DNA of 64,000 bases from Ehretia macrophylla (GCA_037974665.1 CM075766.1:51840569-51904568); one strand, 5' to 3'; positions 46,907-61,618 are shown, counted from the stretch's first letter. Notes: a model not told the origin generated them from the sequence alone. Translations and numbers: made by a program.

Positions 46907-49279
46907 TGTCACGCCCCAACTCGACCCCACCTACGATCAGTCAGGACGCAACGGAATTTCGGCAGTAACGACAGTAAATAGATTACCGAGGTTCTAAACC
47001 AACCTCGTAAATAACATTAAACATTCCAAATTCCATAACCATACATACAACAACTCCTTAACAGCATAACAACATACAACATAACCGTAGTATACAATAA
47101 TCAGTCTTCGTTATCTGCCTCCGTTCCAACATAACATACAATACCTCAACTTTATTATACATTTCAAAAATAAGTTGAGACCCATCTAACAACTTAACCG
47201 TAAAGCATATAAAAGTCTATTAAGCTAATATACATGACGTTTAATAACATAGAATCATGGATAAGACTCAGGGACATATGACTCATCCACGAAAGGCACG
47301 TTTTCCACATTCTCCTCTTCAGGAGGCACGTACCCGGAATCTTGGGAAAGTACACCGGAAAACATGCAATAATAGAGAGTGAGCTTATATACATAAGCCC
47401 AGTGAGGATCCGATAGATCTCGACAATATTCACTACGCTCCTTGGATTTAGTCCTTTGAGCAAGTAAACACACAACAACAATAATAACACAAATAATGCT
47501 ATCATCACATAACTATATAACCAATCAATAAGGATACTCTATTTGGTGTAGCTCCAAACGCCATCACGATCTCAACCGTTCTTCTTATAACTCCCCATTA
47601 CTCACGCACCCGAGGTACCTCACTAGCCCCTCCCTCCATGACACCTCCGTCATGCGAGCTGGGGGTAGCCTATGGCAGTCATGCCGTTATCAACCCGACA
47701 GCCCGATGCTGCCCGAGAGGTGGCACACACATACCAAGACTCCATAATCATCAATCATCAATCAATCAATCAATTGGGAGATCAGCAACAAGAGTGCCCG
47801 ATTCCCGCATTCAATAATAATCAATCAATAACATCAATATAACATCAATATTAAATTAAACAACAAACAACGTAGTTAGATGACAAAGTAGGCCATCTAA
47901 CCGGACATGCATAATATACATAATTAAACTCTAAATTACTTATCGACAACTCACCATTCATCACTCGAACACTACCCAACCATCTAAAGGCATCGTTCAA
48001 GAAATTAAAGAATGACAACCTAAACTTCTAAAATTCATAACTTACAATCTACTAATCCAAACATTGCCAAATCAGTTCCTATCACTCACCCATTCAACCT
48101 ACTACATTAGCCCTCTCGGAAATCCACCATAACACCTCCAAATCATGCCCGATAACCCTAAAACTCTAAGATGTCATGGCTGGATTTTCCGGATTTTCAC
48201 ACGAACAATGTAATCGAAAATTCGGCATTACAACAGCGCTAACACGTAATTATCAAGTATTTAGAAATCGACGGCAATCGATTTCGATCAACACAACTCA
48301 AATAAATCAACTTTGAACATTGTAGTCAAAATTAAATACCCGGAAAATAAAAATTATGCTATATCCGACAGAAACTCGTAGTATTAGTATATAATGATCC
48401 CTAGCATGCAAGGAGCAATAATCTAACATCAGATTTCAATTCTAACGGTTCAATCTTCATTTATACGCAAAAACACAAAAATGACATTTTGAGATCTAGA
48501 ATTTTTCTCTCACCTTAGATGCGATATAAGCCTAGGAATGCGTGCTATGCGTGCCCAACAAGCAGAATCCAAGTCGGTGCGAAGTTCTACGGACAAAACC
48601 TTGGTTTTTTTTTGAAAAATTGGATTGAAAGCTTGAGTTTTTCTCTTCTCTTTTCTCCCTCTTTTCTCTCGGCAATGTGTGTGTGTGTGATGGTGTTTTT
48701 GTGTTGTGTGAGTGTGTGTTGAGGACATTAGCTTATAAGGTCAAATAATTAATTAAAGTCAAAGTTAATTTAAATTAGTATTTTTGTGTTTTAATGACTT
48801 TAATTGCATTTTATTGCTCACCAAGTTAAAAATAATTATGCCACCCCCAAGATATCTCAAGTGGATTATTTTTAGGTGACAAGAAGTTTTACAATCCAAT
48901 AATTTCACCCGAGTCGGCTTAAAACTCGATTTTCGCAAAAGTCGGTGTAAAAACCCTAATAAATTCTTAAGCCGATTTTAAAACCGTTTTCATCAAACAC
49001 AGGTCTATTAAAGTCCGTGGACTAGGTCTAGAAGGGTTAAAAAGACCAGTTTCAAAATTATAGCGGACGTGTTTCGAAAACACTATTCACTAAAAATCGA
49101 CGATAAAATTTCTGACTCCGTTTTTGATGAAAATTTCATGAATGCACATTTAGCACGTATTAGAAGTATTGACATCAAAATTATAACTTTCTAGGTCCTA
49201 TAGCACATAAACAGATCATATGCATGAAAAACGAGGTATAGCACGTAAAACGAGATAAGCAAGAAAGTGGGGTTTCACA
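46907..49279 (-). repeat. Array E LTR 2, shared by units 1 and 2
   Basis: 2373 bp. It serves as 5' LTR for unit 1 and 3' LTR for unit 2. Private changes include CATTGTAGTC near 48317-48326 and CCTTGG near 48599-48604, where the others have TTTTATC and CTAGG. Confidence 0.93.
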
Positions 49280-52200
49280 TTCTCCCCCCCTTATAGAAAT
49301 TTTGTCCTCGAAATTCTTACTTGATGTACGGAATAGATCTGGGTATTGCTGCTGCATCTGATCTCGTCTCTCCCACGTAGCTTCCTCAATGCCGTGATGC
49401 TTCCACAACACCTTAACCATCGGAATCCTCTTCGACCTCAACTCTCGGTCCATCTGATCTAGAATACGAATCGGACGCTCGTCATAAGTCAAATTCTCTC
49501 GAAGCTGTAACGGCTCTGGCTCAAGAATATGAGAAGGATCCGGATTGTATTTCCGCAAATTAGACACGTGAAACACATTGTGGACATTAGAGAAATTCTC
49601 CGGTAAAGCCAACCGATATGCCAACTTACCAACCCTGCCAGTAATCTCAAACGGCCCAACAAATCTCGGACTCAGCTTACCACCTTTACCATAACGAACA
49701 AACCCCTTTCGAGGAGACAATCTCAAGAAAACCCGATCTCCAACTGCAAACTCTAAGTCTCGACGACGCTTATCAGCATAACTCTTGAATCTACTCTGCG
49801 CCGTAAGCATTCTCTGCCTGATCAACTGAACATTCTCGATCTTCTCAAGAAGTTCTGGCATAATAGTCGGATCAATAGTCTTCATCTCTCCTACCTCGTC
49901 CCAATATAAAGGTGAACGGCACTTACGACAGTAAAGAGCTGCGAAATGTGCCATCCTAATAGTAGCCTGATAACTATTGTTATAGGCAAACTCGGCAAGT
50001 GGTAAATGTTTCTCCCAGTTCTTCCCAAAGTCCAGAACACAAGCCCTAAGCATATCTTCCAGAATCTGAATAGTCCGCTCAGACTGACCATCGTTCTGTG
50101 GATGATATGCGGTACTGAAGTTCAACTGAGTACCTAAGGTCTCCTGAAGTTTCTCCCACAAACGAGAAGTAAATCGAGGATCTCGATCAGAGACAATACT
50201 AGATGGAATACCGTGAAGTCTAACAATCTGATCCAGATAGAGGTCCGTCAACTTTGTAACCTCATCTCCCATCCTCATGGCAATAAAATGAGCTGTCTTC
50301 GTCAAACGATCCACGACAACCCAAACTGCATCATTACCCCTCGGTGATCTAGGCAAACCAGTGACGAAGTCCATCGTAATATGCTCCCATTTCCACTCTG
50401 GTATAGCCAACGGCTGAAGCAAACCTGCTGGTCGTTGATGCTCGGCTTTCACCCTCTGACAAGTCAAACATCTAGACACAAACTGAGCAACCTCCCTCTT
50501 CATGTTGTTCCACCAATAATGCTGTTTCAAATCTCGATACATCTTGGTTCCACCGGGATGAATAGTATATTTAGAATTATGAGCTTCCTCCAGAATACCT
50601 CGTCTCAAGCCCGGTTCATCGGGAACACAAACCCTGTTCCGAAACCGAAAAATACCATCCTCATGCACTTTGAAGTCAGACTGATCATCCGTGATCTGAT
50701 CCTTGATCTTCTGAAGTTTAACATCAAGTTGCTGAGCTTCCCTGATCTGAGACAACAATAAGGGCTGAATACGGAGATGTGAACACATCACGCCAACCTG
50801 AGTCAACTCTGGTCTCCAATAAGTGAATTCCTCCAGAACCTCCCACTTCTTGACAGCTAAACAAGAAATACTTGCCTTCCGACTAAGAGCATCTGCTACA
50901 ACATTGGCCTTGCCAGGCAGATAATTGATAGAACAATTATAATCTCCAAGAAGCTCCATCCACCTCCGCTGGCGCATATTCAACTCCTTCTGTGAGAATA
51001 AGTACTTAAGACTCTTATGATCAGTGAAAATCTCGAACTTACTGCCCCACAGATAATGACGCCACTTTTTCAGTGCGAAGACAACTGCTGCCAACTCAAG
51101 ATCATGAGTCGGATAATTCACCTCATAAGGCTTCAACTTTCGAGAAGCATAGGCAATAACTCGGCCATCCTGCATAAGAACACATCCCAAGCCCTCCTTG
51201 GACGCATCACTGTAAATGACCATATTATCGGTCCCCTCTGGTAGAGCAAGTACTGGAGCGGTAGTTAACCTCTTTTTCAACTCCTGAAATCCACTCTCAC
51301 ACTTCTCGTCCCAATTAAAGATAGTCCGTTTCTGAGTCAACTTAGATAGTGGCCCCGCAATCTTTGAGAAGTCCTTGACAAACCTACGGTAATAACCCGC
51401 CAAGCCAAGAAAACTACGGACATCAGTAACACTCTCTGGCCGCTTCCAAGACATCACTGATTCAATCTTAGTGGGATCTACGGAAATACTGCTCTGTGTA
51501 ATAACATGGCCAAGAAAAGAAATCCGTTGCAGCCAAAATTCACATTTGCTGAACTTGGCAAACAACTGATGCTCCTGCAACTTCTCCAATACAAGCCGTA
51601 GATGTTGCTCGTGCTCCGATTCAGATTTAGAATAGACCAAGATATCATCAATAAAAATCACCACGAACTGGTCCAAGTACGGCTGAAAAACTCGATGCAT
51701 AAGATCCATGAATGCTGCCGGTGCATTAGTCAAACCAAAGGGCATAACAACAAACTCATAATGCCCGTACCGAGTCCTGAAGGCAGACTTCGGAACATCC
51801 TCCGTACGAATCCGAAGCTGATAATACCCCTGCCTCAAATCAAACTTAGAGTAGACTTTGGCTCCCTGAAGTTGATCAAACAACTCATCAATCAGTGGCA
51901 AAGGATATTTATTCTTGATGGTCACCTGATTCAAACCACGGTAATCAATACATAATCTCAAAGTACCATCCTTCTTCTTCACAAATAAAACAGGAGCTCC
52001 CCAAGGTGAAGAACTCTGCTGAATAAATCCTTTCTCCAACAACTCCTGTAACTGAGTCTTCAACTCTTTCAACTCAGCTGGTGCCATCCGGTACGCCGAT
52101 TTAGAAATAGGTTGAGTACCGGGAACAAGATTAATCACAAACTCTATATCCCTCTCAGGCGGCAACCCTGGCAACTCCTCGGGAAATACATTAGGATATT

Positions 52201-54046
52201 CCCGGATAATAGGGACTTCCTCTAGCTGTAGCTTATCAGATGGCTTGTTGATCAAATAAGCTAGATAACCCGAACACCCCTTACTCACCAACTTAACGGC
52301 TCTAGTTGCTGAGATAACAAAACTCGTCTTAGCACCCCGGTTACCCGCTACCTCAACTACTGGCTGATCTGGCAAACGAAACTGTACTACCTTGGTTCTA
52401 CAGTTCAACTGGGCATCATACTTAGAAAGCCAATCCATACCCAAGATAACATCATACCCCCGGATAGGAAATAAAATAAGGTCCGAAGGAAAATTATGCC
52501 CCTTAACATGTATTATACAATCCTTACATACTAAGCCAGTAACATACTTATCAGTCAAAGAGGTACTAATTTCAACCACATAAGGCAATCTTTCAGGTTG
52601 CAATTTAACACGTTGCACACAAGCAGGAGTAATGAAAGAATGCGTAGCACCAGAATCAATCAACACTTTAACAAGTTGATCAAGTATAAGGAAGTTACCT
52701 TCCACAACTGCAGTCTCCTCAGGCATCTCCTCTAAGTCAACTGCATAAGCCCGAGCCTGAACCCGTTGCTGCTGTGGTACACTGCCCGTAGGCCTACCCT
52801 GGTAACCCTGAGTCGCTGCCCGACCCTCAGTCCTCGCATATTTAGGGCAATCCTTCGCCCTATGCTCGCTGCTACCACAACCCAAACATGTCCCTGCCTT
52901 TACCCTGCAGTCGGACTCTACATGCCCTGGGCGCTTGCAGTAATTACACTGCGATGATGTGGCACTAACACTGCCCCTAGAATAACCAGAAGCTGAAGAA
53001 GCAGCTGATACAGCCTGCTGCTGAGGTCTCACCACACTAGGCCTATACTGACCCTGAGATTGGGCTGGCCTATACTGAGTCTGAACCTGATATGGCCTCT
53101 GCTGAAACTGAGGCCGATAGTAACTCTGCTGACCCTGTGGCCTATAAGAACCCTGCGGGGCTGGTGGCCTGTAGACAACCTGCTGTACTGGAGGCCTATA
53201 TATAACCTGCTGGCCCTGTGGCTGATACGGCCTCTTACTAGGCTGACTGGAGACAATCTGATCCCCTTTCCTCTTCTCTAATCTAGAAGCTGTCTCAAAA
53301 GCCTCAGTGAAAATATCATATCGATTCAGAGCCATCACATCCTGAATCTCGGGCCGCAACCCCAACATAAACCTGCGAGTCCTCCGCTCCTCGTCTGCCA
53401 CATACTCCGGTGCATACCGGGACAATCGAGTAAATGTGGCCTCATATTGAGCCACTGTAGCATCTCCCTGGACCAAGGCTAGAAACTCGGCCTCTCTCCG
53501 TTCCCTGCAAATCCTCGGGACATACTTTGTTCGGAAAGCCATCAGAAAGGTACCCCAAACATAAGGAATACCCTGTGCCGCCCAGCTAGTCCTTACCGTG
53601 CGCCACCACTCCTCTGCCTCGTCATCTAACAAATACACGGCAAAAGAGACTTTCTGCTCATCAGTATAGTCAAGTGGATCATAAATCTTCTCCAACTTGC
53701 TAATCCATACCTCCGCCTTCCTATCATCCGGTTCCCCCTGAAATCTCGGTGGGTGATATCCTAAAAACTCCTTCAGGGTTCCACGCCCGTGGTTACCACC
53801 CTGAATATTCAAAAGCTGAGCCTGCATAGCCTGATTCTGGGCAGCCTGCCCTGCTAACAACTGTGCCTGACTAGCCACTAACTCTGCAATCCACTCCATA
53901 GCTGCTCCTAATCGGTCATCACCCCCGTCACGGCCCGGTGCCACGTTACTCGGAGTCTCATCAGCCATCTCAGGTCTACCTCTGGTTCTCGGTCGACCGG
54001 CCATTCTACTAATCAAAGAGTTAGCATAGTTATAGCACGTAGACAT
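49181..54046 (-). CDS. Array E unit 2: uninterrupted Gag-Pol polyprotein (1621 codons)
   Basis: One open frame encodes the whole element. Gag spans about residues 15-345 ([27 protein letters not shown]); knuckles are CNYC..H..C (367-380) and CLGC..H..C (387-400). Protease has D464-S-G-A467, RT about 635-880 has FIDD at 798-801, and RNase H has D947 and TDH at 1008-1010. Integrase has H1156, H1163, C1193 and C1196, then D1226, D1287 and E1323 (spacing D-35-E). GPF is at 1464-1466 and the chromodomain about 1515-1572. ATG at residue 15 has a better start context (AGAATGGCC) than the first. The last ~33 codons lie in the LTR. Unusual integrase residues are N1318, R1364, H1367 and C1373, where the sister units have T, G, P and G. 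Coding capacity is complete; activity is unknown. Confidence 0.93.
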   Translation of the reverse strand: MSTCYNYANSLISRMAGRPRTRGRPEMADETPSNVAPGRDGGDDRLGAAMEWIAELVASQAQLLAGQAAQNQAMQAQLLNIQGGNHGRGTLKEFLGYHPPRFQGEPDDRKAEVWISKLEKIYDPLDYTDEQKVSFAVYLLDDEAEEWWRTVRTSWAAQGIPYVWGTFLMAFRTKYVPRICRERREAEFLALVQGDATVAQYEATFTRLSRYAPEYVADEERRTRRFMLGLRPEIQDVMALNRYDIFTEAFETASRLEKRKGDQIVSSQPSKRPYQPQGQQVIYRPPVQQVVYRPPAPQGSYRPQGQQSYYRPQFQQRPYQVQTQYRPAQSQGQYRPSVVRPQQQAVSAASSASGYSRGSVSATSSQCNYCKRPGHVESDCRVKAGTCLGCGSSEHRAKDCPKYARTEGRAATQGYQGRPTGSVPQQQRVQARAYAVDLEEMPEETAVVEGNFLILDQLVKVLIDSGATHSFITPACVQRVKLQPERLPYVVEISTSLTDKYVTGLVCKDCIIHVKGHNFPSDLILFPIRGYDVILGMDWLSKYDAQLNCRTKVVQFRLPDQPVVEVAGNRGAKTSFVISATRAVKLVSKGCSGYLAYLINKPSDKLQLEEVPIIREYPNVFPEELPGLPPERDIEFVINLVPGTQPISKSAYRMAPAELKELKTQLQELLEKGFIQQSSSPWGAPVLFVKKKDGTLRLCIDYRGLNQVTIKNKYPLPLIDELFDQLQGAKVYSKFDLRQGYYQLRIRTEDVPKSAFRTRYGHYEFVVMPFGLTNAPAAFMDLMHRVFQPYLDQFVVIFIDDILVYSKSESEHEQHLRLVLEKLQEHQLFAKFSKCEFWLQRISFLGHVITQSSISVDPTKIESVMSWKRPESVTDVRSFLGLAGYYRRFVKDFSKIAGPLSKLTQKRTIFNWDEKCESGFQELKKRLTTAPVLALPEGTDNMVIYSDASKEGLGCVLMQDGRVIAYASRKLKPYEVNYPTHDLELAAVVFALKKWRHYLWGSKFEIFTDHKSLKYLFSQKELNMRQRRWMELLGDYNCSINYLPGKANVVADALSRKASISCLAVKKWEVLEEFTYWRPELTQVGVMCSHLRIQPLLLSQIREAQQLDVKLQKIKDQITDDQSDFKVHEDGIFRFRNRVCVPDEPGLRRGILEEAHNSKYTIHPGGTKMYRDLKQHYWWNNMKREVAQFVSRCLTCQRVKAEHQRPAGLLQPLAIPEWKWEHITMDFVTGLPRSPRGNDAVWVVVDRLTKTAHFIAMRMGDEVTKLTDLYLDQIVRLHGIPSSIVSDRDPRFTSRLWEKLQETLGTQLNFSTAYHPQNDGQSERTIQILEDMLRACVLDFGKNWEKHLPLAEFAYNNSYQATIRMAHFAALYCRKCRSPLYWDEVGEMKTIDPTIMPELLEKIENVQLIRQRMLTAQSRFKSYADKRRRDLEFAVGDRVFLRLSPRKGFVRYGKGGKLSPRFVGPFEITGRVGKLAYRLALPENFSNVHNVFHVSNLRKYNPDPSHILEPEPLQLRENLTYDERPIRILDQMDRELRSKRIPMVKVLWKHHGIEEATWERRDQMQQQYPDLFRTSSKNFEDKISIRGGECETPLSCLSRFTCYTSFFMHMICLCAIGPRKL
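49280..49294 (-). promoter_or_regulatory. Polypurine tract, unit 2
   Basis: Same sequence and position as in unit 1, read through by the long open frame (IRGGE). Confidence 0.8.
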
Positions 54047-54253
54047 GTTATAAACACTATTAACACATAAATAACAAACTCATATAAAACACATAAACAA
54101 ATTGATCACATAATCACATAAGCACTTTAATCATATAATCACTTATCACTTAATCATATTAACACATATTTCACTTTTCTTTCTTTTCATACATATTCCA
54201 TGCTAAGACCATTACCCACATTCCGAGAATACCCCGGCTGACAACTAACATGA

Positions 54254-54265
54254 GCTCTGATACCA
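54254..54265 (-). promoter_or_regulatory. tRNA-Met primer-binding site, unit 2
   Basis: TGGTATCAGAGC on the minus strand, seven bases inside LTR 3. Confidence 0.9.
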
Positions 54266-54272
54266 CTTAAAC

Positions 54273-56644
54273 TGTCACGCCCCAACTCGACCCCACCTAC
54301 GATCAGTCAGGACGCAACGGAATTTCGGCAGTAACGACAGTAAATAGATTACCGAGGTTCTAAACCAACCTCGTAAATAACATTAAACATTCCAAATTCC
54401 ATAACCATACATACAACAACTCCTTAACAGCATAACAACATACAACATAACCGTAGTATACAATAATCAGTCTTCGTTATCTGCCTCCGTTCCAACATAA
54501 CATACAATACCTCAACTTTATTATACATTTCAAAAATAAGTTGAGACCCATCTAACAACTTAACCGTAAAGCATATAAAAGTCTATTAAGCTAATATACA
54601 TGACGTTTAATAACATAGAATCATGGATAAGACTCAGGGACATATGACTCATCCACGAAAGGCACGTTTTCCACATTCTCCTCTTCAGGAGGCACGTACC
54701 CGAAATCTTGTGAAAGTACACCTGAAAACATGCAATAATAGAGAGTGAGCTTATATACATAAGCCCAGTGAGGATCCGATAGATCTCGACAATATTCACT
54801 ACGCTCCTTGGATTTAGTCCTTTGAGCAAGTAAACACACAACAACAATAATAACACAAATAATGCTATCATCACATAACTATATAACCAATCAATAAGGA
54901 TACTCTATTTGGTGTAGCTCCAAACGCCATCACGATCTCAACCGTTCTTCTTATAACTCCCCATTACTCACGCACCCGAGGTACCTCACTAGCCCCTCCC
55001 TCCATGACACCTCCGTCATGCGAGCTGGGGGTAGCCTATGGCAGTCATGCCGTTATCAACCCGACAGCCCGATGCTGCCCGAGAGGTGGCACACACATAC
55101 CAAGACTCCATAATCATCAATCATCAATCAATCAATCAATTGGGAGATCAGCAACAAGAGTGCCCGATTCCCGCATTCAATAATAATCAATCAATAACAT
55201 CAATATAACATCAATATTAAATTAAACAACAAACAACGTAGTTAGATGACAAAGTAGGCCATCTAACCGGACATGCATAATATACATAATTAAACTCTAA
55301 ATTACTTATCGACAACTCACCATTCATCACTCGAACACTACCCAACCATCTAAAGGCATCGTTCAAGAAATTAAAGAATGACAACCTAAACTTCTAAAAT
55401 TCATAACTTACAATCTACTAATCCAAACATTGCCAAATCAGTTCCTATCACTCACCCATTCAACCTACTACATTAGCCCTCTCGGAAATCCACCATAACA
55501 CCTCCAATTCATGCCCGATAACCCTAAAACTCTAAGATGTCATGGCTGGATTTTCCGGATTTTCACACGAACAATGTAATCGAAAATTCGGCATTACAAC
55601 AGCGCTAACACGTAATTATCAAGTATTTAGAAATCGACGGCAATCGATTTCGATCAACACAACTCAATTAAATCAACTTTGAACATTTTATCAAAATTAA
55701 ATACCCGGAAAATAAAAATTATGCTATATCCGACAGAAACTCGTAGTATTAGTATATAATGATCCCTAGCATGCAAGGAGCAATAATCTAACATCAGATT
55801 TCAATTCTAACGGTTCAATCTTCATTTATACGCAAAAACACAAAAATGACATTTTGAGATCTAGAATTTTTCTCTCACCTTAGATGCGATATAAGCCTAG
55901 GAATGCGTGTTATGCGTGCCCAACAAGCAGAATCCAAGTCGGTGCGAAGTTCTACGGACAAAAACTAGGTTTTTTTTTGAAAAATTGGATTGAAAGCTTG
56001 AGTTTTTCTCTTCTCTTTTCTCCCTCTTTTCTCTCGGCAATGTGTGTGTGTGTGATGGTGTTTTTGTGTTGTGTGAGTGTGTGTTGAGGACATTAGCTTA
56101 TAAGGTCAAATAATTAATTAAAGTCAAAGTTAACTTAAATTAGTATTTTTGTGTTTTAATGACTTTAATTGCATTTTGTTGCTCACCAAGTTAAAAATAA
56201 TTATGCCACCCCCAAGATATCTCAAGTGGATTATTTTTAGGTGACAAGAAGTTTTACAATCCAATAATTTCACCCGAGTCGGCTTAAAACTCGATTTTCG
56301 CAAAAGTCGGTGTAAAAACCCTAATAAATTCTTAAGCCGATTTTAAAACCGTTTTCATCAAACACAGGTCTATTAAAGTCCGTGGACTAGGTCTAGAAGG
56401 GTTAAAAAGACCAGTTTCAAAATTATAGCGGACGTGTTTCGAAAACACTATTCACTAAAAATCGACGATAAAATTTCTGACTCCGTTTTTGATGAAAATT
56501 TCATGAATGCACATTTAGCACGTATTAGAAGTATTGACATCAAAATTATAACTTTCTAGGTCCTATAGCACATAAACAGATCATATGCATGAAAAACGAG
56601 GTATAGCACGTAAAACGAGATAAGCAAGAAAGTGGGGCTTCACA
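54273..56644 (-). repeat. Array E LTR 3, shared by units 2 and 3
   Basis: 2372 bp, ending GGGCTTCACA (the others GGGTTTCACA). Very close to LTR 4 and, outside the mismatch cluster, to LTR 1. Confidence 0.93.
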
Positions 56645-59600
56645 TTCTCCCCCCCTTATAGAAATTTTGTCCTCGAAATTCTTACTTGATGTACGGAATA
56701 GATCTGGGTATTGCTGCTGCATCTGATCTCGTCCCTCCCACGTAGTTTCCTCAATGCCGTGATGCTTCCACAACACCTTTACCATCGGAATCCTCTTCGA
56801 CCTCAACTCTCGGTCCATCTGATCTAGAATACGAATCGGACGCTCGTCATAAGTCAAATTCTCTCGAAGCTGTAATGACTCTGGCTCAAGAATATGAGAA
56901 GGATCCGGATTATATTTCCTCAAATTAGACATGTGAAACACATTGTGGACATTAGAGAAGTTCTCCGGTAAAGCCAACCGATATGCCAACTTACCAACCC
57001 TGCCAGTAATCTCAAACGGCCCAACAAATCTCAGACTCAGCTTTCCACCTTTACCATAACGAGCAAACCCCTTTCGAGGAGACAATCTCAAGAAAACCCG
57101 ATCTCCGACTGCAAACTCTAAGTCTCGACGACGCTTATCAGCATAACTCTTGAATCTACTCTGCGCCGTAAGCATTCTCTGCCTGATCAACTGAACATTC
57201 TCGATCTTCTCAAGAAGTTCTGGCATAATAGTCGGATCAATAGTCTTCATCTCTCCTACCTCGTCCCAATATAAAGGTGAACGGCACTTACGACCGTAAA
57301 GAGCTGCGAAAGGTGCCATTCCAATAGTAGCTTGATAACTATTGTTATAGGCAAACTCGGCAAGTGGTAAATGTTTCTCCCAGTTCTTCCCAAAGTCCAG
57401 AACACAAGCCCTAAGCATATCTTCCAGAATCTGAATAGTCCGCTCAGACTGACCGTCGGTCTGTGGATGATATGCGGTACTGAAGTTCAACTGAGTACCT
57501 AAGGTCTCCTGAAGTTTCTCCCACAAACGAGAAGTAAATCGAGGATCTCGATCAGAGACAATACTAGATGGAATACCGTGAAGTCTAACAATCTGATCCA
57601 GATAGAGGTCCGTCAACTTTGTAACCTCATCTCCCATCCTCATGGCAATAAAATGAGCTGTCTTCGTCAAACGATCCACGACAACCCAAACTGCATCATT
57701 ACCCCTCGGTGATCTAGGCAAACCAGTGACGAAGTCCATCGTAATATGCTCCCATTTCCACTCTGGTATAGCCAACGGCTGAAGCAAACCTGCTGGTCGT
57801 TGATGCTCGGCTTTCACCCTCTGACAAGTCAAACATCTAGACACAAACTGAGCAACCTCCCTCTTCATGTTGTTCCACCAATAATGCTGTTTCAAATCCC
57901 AATACATCTTGGTTCCACCGGGATGAATAGTATATTTAGAATTATGAGCTTCCTCCAGAATACCTCGTCTCAAGCCCGGTTCATCGGGAACACAAACCCT
58001 GTTCCGAAATCGAAGAATACCATCTTCGTCCACTTTGAGGTCAGGCTGATCATGCGTCTTCTGATCCTTGATCTTCTGAAGCTTAACATCAAGGTGCTGA
58101 GCTTCCCTGATCTGAGACAACAATAAAGGCTGAATACGGAGATGTGAACACATCACGCCAACCTGAGTCAACTCTGGTCTCCAATAAGTGAATTCCTCCA
58201 GAACCTCCCACTTCTTGACAGCTAAACAAGAAATACTTGCCTTCCGACTAAGAGCATCTGCTACAACATTGGCCTTGCCAGGCAGATAATTGATAGAACA
58301 ATTATAATCTCCAAGAAGCTCCATCCACCTCCGCTGGCGCATATTCAACTCCTTCTGTGAGAATAAGTACTTAAGACTCTTATGATCAGTGAAAATCTCG
58401 AACTTACTGCCCCACAGATAATGACGCCACTTTTTCAGTGCGAAGACAACTGCTGCCAACTCAAGATCATGAGTCGGATAATTCACCTCATAAGGCTTCA
58501 ACTTTCGAGAAGCATAGGCAATAACTCGGCCATCCTGCATAAGAACACATCCCAAGCCCTCCTTGGACGCATCACTGTAAATGACCATATTATCGGTCCC
58601 CTCTGGTAGAGCAAGTACTGGAGCGGTAGTTAACCTCTTTTTCAACTCCTGAAATCCACTCTCACACTTCTCGTCCCAATTAAAGATAGTCCGTTTCTGA
58701 GTCAACTTAGATAGTGGCCCCGCAATCTTTGAGAAGTCCTTGACAAACCTACGGTAATAACCCGCCAAGCCAAGAAAGCTACGGACATCAGTAACACTCT
58801 CTGGCCACTTCCAAGACATCACTGATTCAATCTTAGTGGGATCTACAGAAATACCGCTCTGTGTAATAACATGGCCAAGAAAAGAAATCCGTTGCAGCCA
58901 AAATTCACATTTGCTGAACTTGGCAAACAACTGATGCTCCTGCAACTTCTCTTATACAAGCCGTAGATGTTGCTCGTGCTCCGATTCAGATTTAGAATAG
59001 ACCAAGATATCATCAATAAAAATCACCACGAACTGGTCCAAGTACGCCTGAAAAAATCGATGCATAAGATCCATGAATGCTGCCGGTGCATTAGTCAAAC
59101 CAAAGGGCATAACAACAAACTCATAATGCCCGTACCGAGTCCTGAAGGCAGACTTCGGAACATCCTCCGTACGAATCCGAAGCTGATAATACCCCTGCCT
59201 CAAATCAAACTTAGAGTAGACTTTGGCTCCCTGAAGTTGATCAAACAACTCATCAATCAGTGGCAAAGGATATTTATTCTTGATGGTCACCTGATTCAAA
59301 CCACGGTAATCAATACATAATCTCAAAGTACCATCCTTCTTCTTCACAAATAAAACAGGAGCTCCCCAAGGTGAAGAACTCTGCTGAATAAATCCTTTCT
59401 CCAACAACTCCTGTAACTGAGTCTTCAACTCTTTCAACTCAGCTGGTGCCATCCGGTACGCCGATTTAGAAATAGGTTGAGTACCGGGAACAAGATTAAT
59501 CACAAACTCTATATCCCTCTCAGGCGGCAACCCTGGCAACTCCTCGGGAAATACATTAGGATATTCCCGGATAATAGGGACTTCCTCTAGCTGTAGCTTA

Positions 59601-61411
59601 TCAGATGGCTTGTTGATCAAATAAGCTAGATAACCCGAACACCCCTTACTCACCAACTTAACGGCTCTAGTTGCTGAGATAACAAAACTCGTCTTAGCAC
59701 CCCGGTTACCCGCTACCTCAACTACTGGCTGATCTGGCAAACGAAACTGTACTACCTTGGTTCTACAGTTCAACTGGGCATCATACTTAGAAAGCCAATC
59801 CATACCCAAGATAACATCATACCCCCGGATAGGAAATAAAATAAGGTCCGAAGGAAAATTATGCCCCTTAACATGTATTATACAATCCTTACATACTAAG
59901 CCAGTAACATACTTATCAGTCAAAGAGGTACTAATTTCAACCACATAAGGCAATCTTTCAGGTTGCAATTTAACACGTTGCACACAAGCAGGAGTAATGA
60001 AAGAATGCGTAGCACCAGAATCAATCAACACTTTAACAAGTTGATCAAGTATAAGGAAGTTACCTTCCACAACTGCAGTCTCCTCAGGCATCTCCTCTAA
60101 GTCAACTGCATAAGCCCGAGCCTGAACCCGTTGCTGCTGTGGTACACTGCCCGTAGGCCTACCCTGGTAACCCTGAGTCGCTGCCCGACCCTCAGTCCTC
60201 GCATATTTAGGGCAATCCTTCGCCCTATGCTCGCTGCTACCACAACCCAAACATGTCCCTGCCTTTACCCTGCAGTCGGACTCTACATGCCCTGGGCGCT
60301 TGCAGTAATTACACTGCGATGATGTGGCACTAACACTGCCCCTAGAATAACCAGAAGCTGAAGAAGCAGCTGATACAGCCTGCTGCTGAGGTCTCACCAC
60401 ACTAGGCCTATACTGACCCTGAGATTGGGCTGGCCTATACTGAGTCTGAACCTGATAGGGCCTCTGCTGAACCTGAGGCCGATAGTAACTCTGCTGACCC
60501 TGTGGCCTATAAGAACCCTGCGGGGCTGGTGGCCTGTAGACAACCTGCTGTACTGGAGGCCTATATATAACCTGCTGGCCCTGTGGCTGATACGGCCTCT
60601 TACTAGGCTGACTGGAGACAATCTGATCCCCTTTCCTCTTCTCTAATCTAGAAGCTGTCTCAAAAGCCTCAGTGAAAATATCATATCGATTCAGAGCCAT
60701 CACATCCTGAATCTCGGGCCGCAACCCCAACATAAACCTGCGAGTCCTCCGCTCCTCGTCTGCCACATACTCCGGTGCATACCGGGACAATCGAGTAAAT
60801 GTGGCCTCATATTGAGCCACTGTAGCATCTCCCTGGACCAAGGCTAGAAACTCGGCCTCTCTCCGTTCCCTGCAAATCCTCGGGACATACTTTGCTCGGA
60901 AAGCCATCAGAAAGGTACCCCAAACATAAGGAATACCCTGTGCCGCCCAGCTAGTCCTTACCGTGCGCCACCACTCCTCTGCCTCTTCATCTAACAAATA
61001 CACGGCAAAAGAGACTTTCTGCTCATCAGTATAGTCAAGTGGATCATAAATCTTCTCCAACTTGCTAATCCATACCTCCGCCTTCCTATCATCCGGTTCC
61101 CCCTGAAATCTCGGTGGGTGATATCCTAAAAACTCCTTCAGGGTTCCACGCCCGTGGTTACCACCCTGAATATTCAGAAGCTGAGCCTGCATAGCCTGAT
61201 TCTGGGCAGCCTGCCCTGCTAACAACTGTGCCTGACTAGCCACTAACTCTGCAATCCGCTCCATAGCTGCTCCTAATCGGTCATCACCCCCGTCACGGCC
61301 CGGTGCCACGTTACTCGGAGTCTCATCAGCCATCTCAGGTCTACCTCTGGTTCTCGGTCGACCGGCCATTCTACTAATCAAAGAGTTAGCATAGTTATAG
61401 CACGTAGACAT
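56546..61411 (-). pseudogene. Array E unit 3 polyprotein, one nonsense codon in RT
   Basis: Collinear with unit 2 but stopped by TAA at 58952-58954, shortly after the RT catalytic FIDD and the EHEQHLRLV motif. Unit 2 has TTG there. Beyond the stop the frame continues undisturbed through RNase H, integrase and chromodomain. Other private changes include W for R in [15 protein letters not shown] for VFQPYLD, and a cluster of substitutions in the RNaseH-integrase linker near 58018-58105. The fragment upstream of the stop would still give gag and protease. Confidence 0.92.
56645..56659 (-). promoter_or_regulatory. Polypurine tract, unit 3
   Basis: Same sequence and position as in units 1 and 2. 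Confidence 0.8.
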
Positions 61412-61618
61412 GTTATAAACACTATTAACACATAAATAACAAACTCATATAAAACACATAAACAAATTGATCACATAATCACATAAGCACTTTAATCATA
61501 TAATCACTTATCACTTAATCATATTAACACATATTTCACTTTTCTTTCTTTTCATACATATTCCATGCTAAGACCATTACCCACATTCCGAGAATACCCC
61601 GGCTGACAACTAACATGA

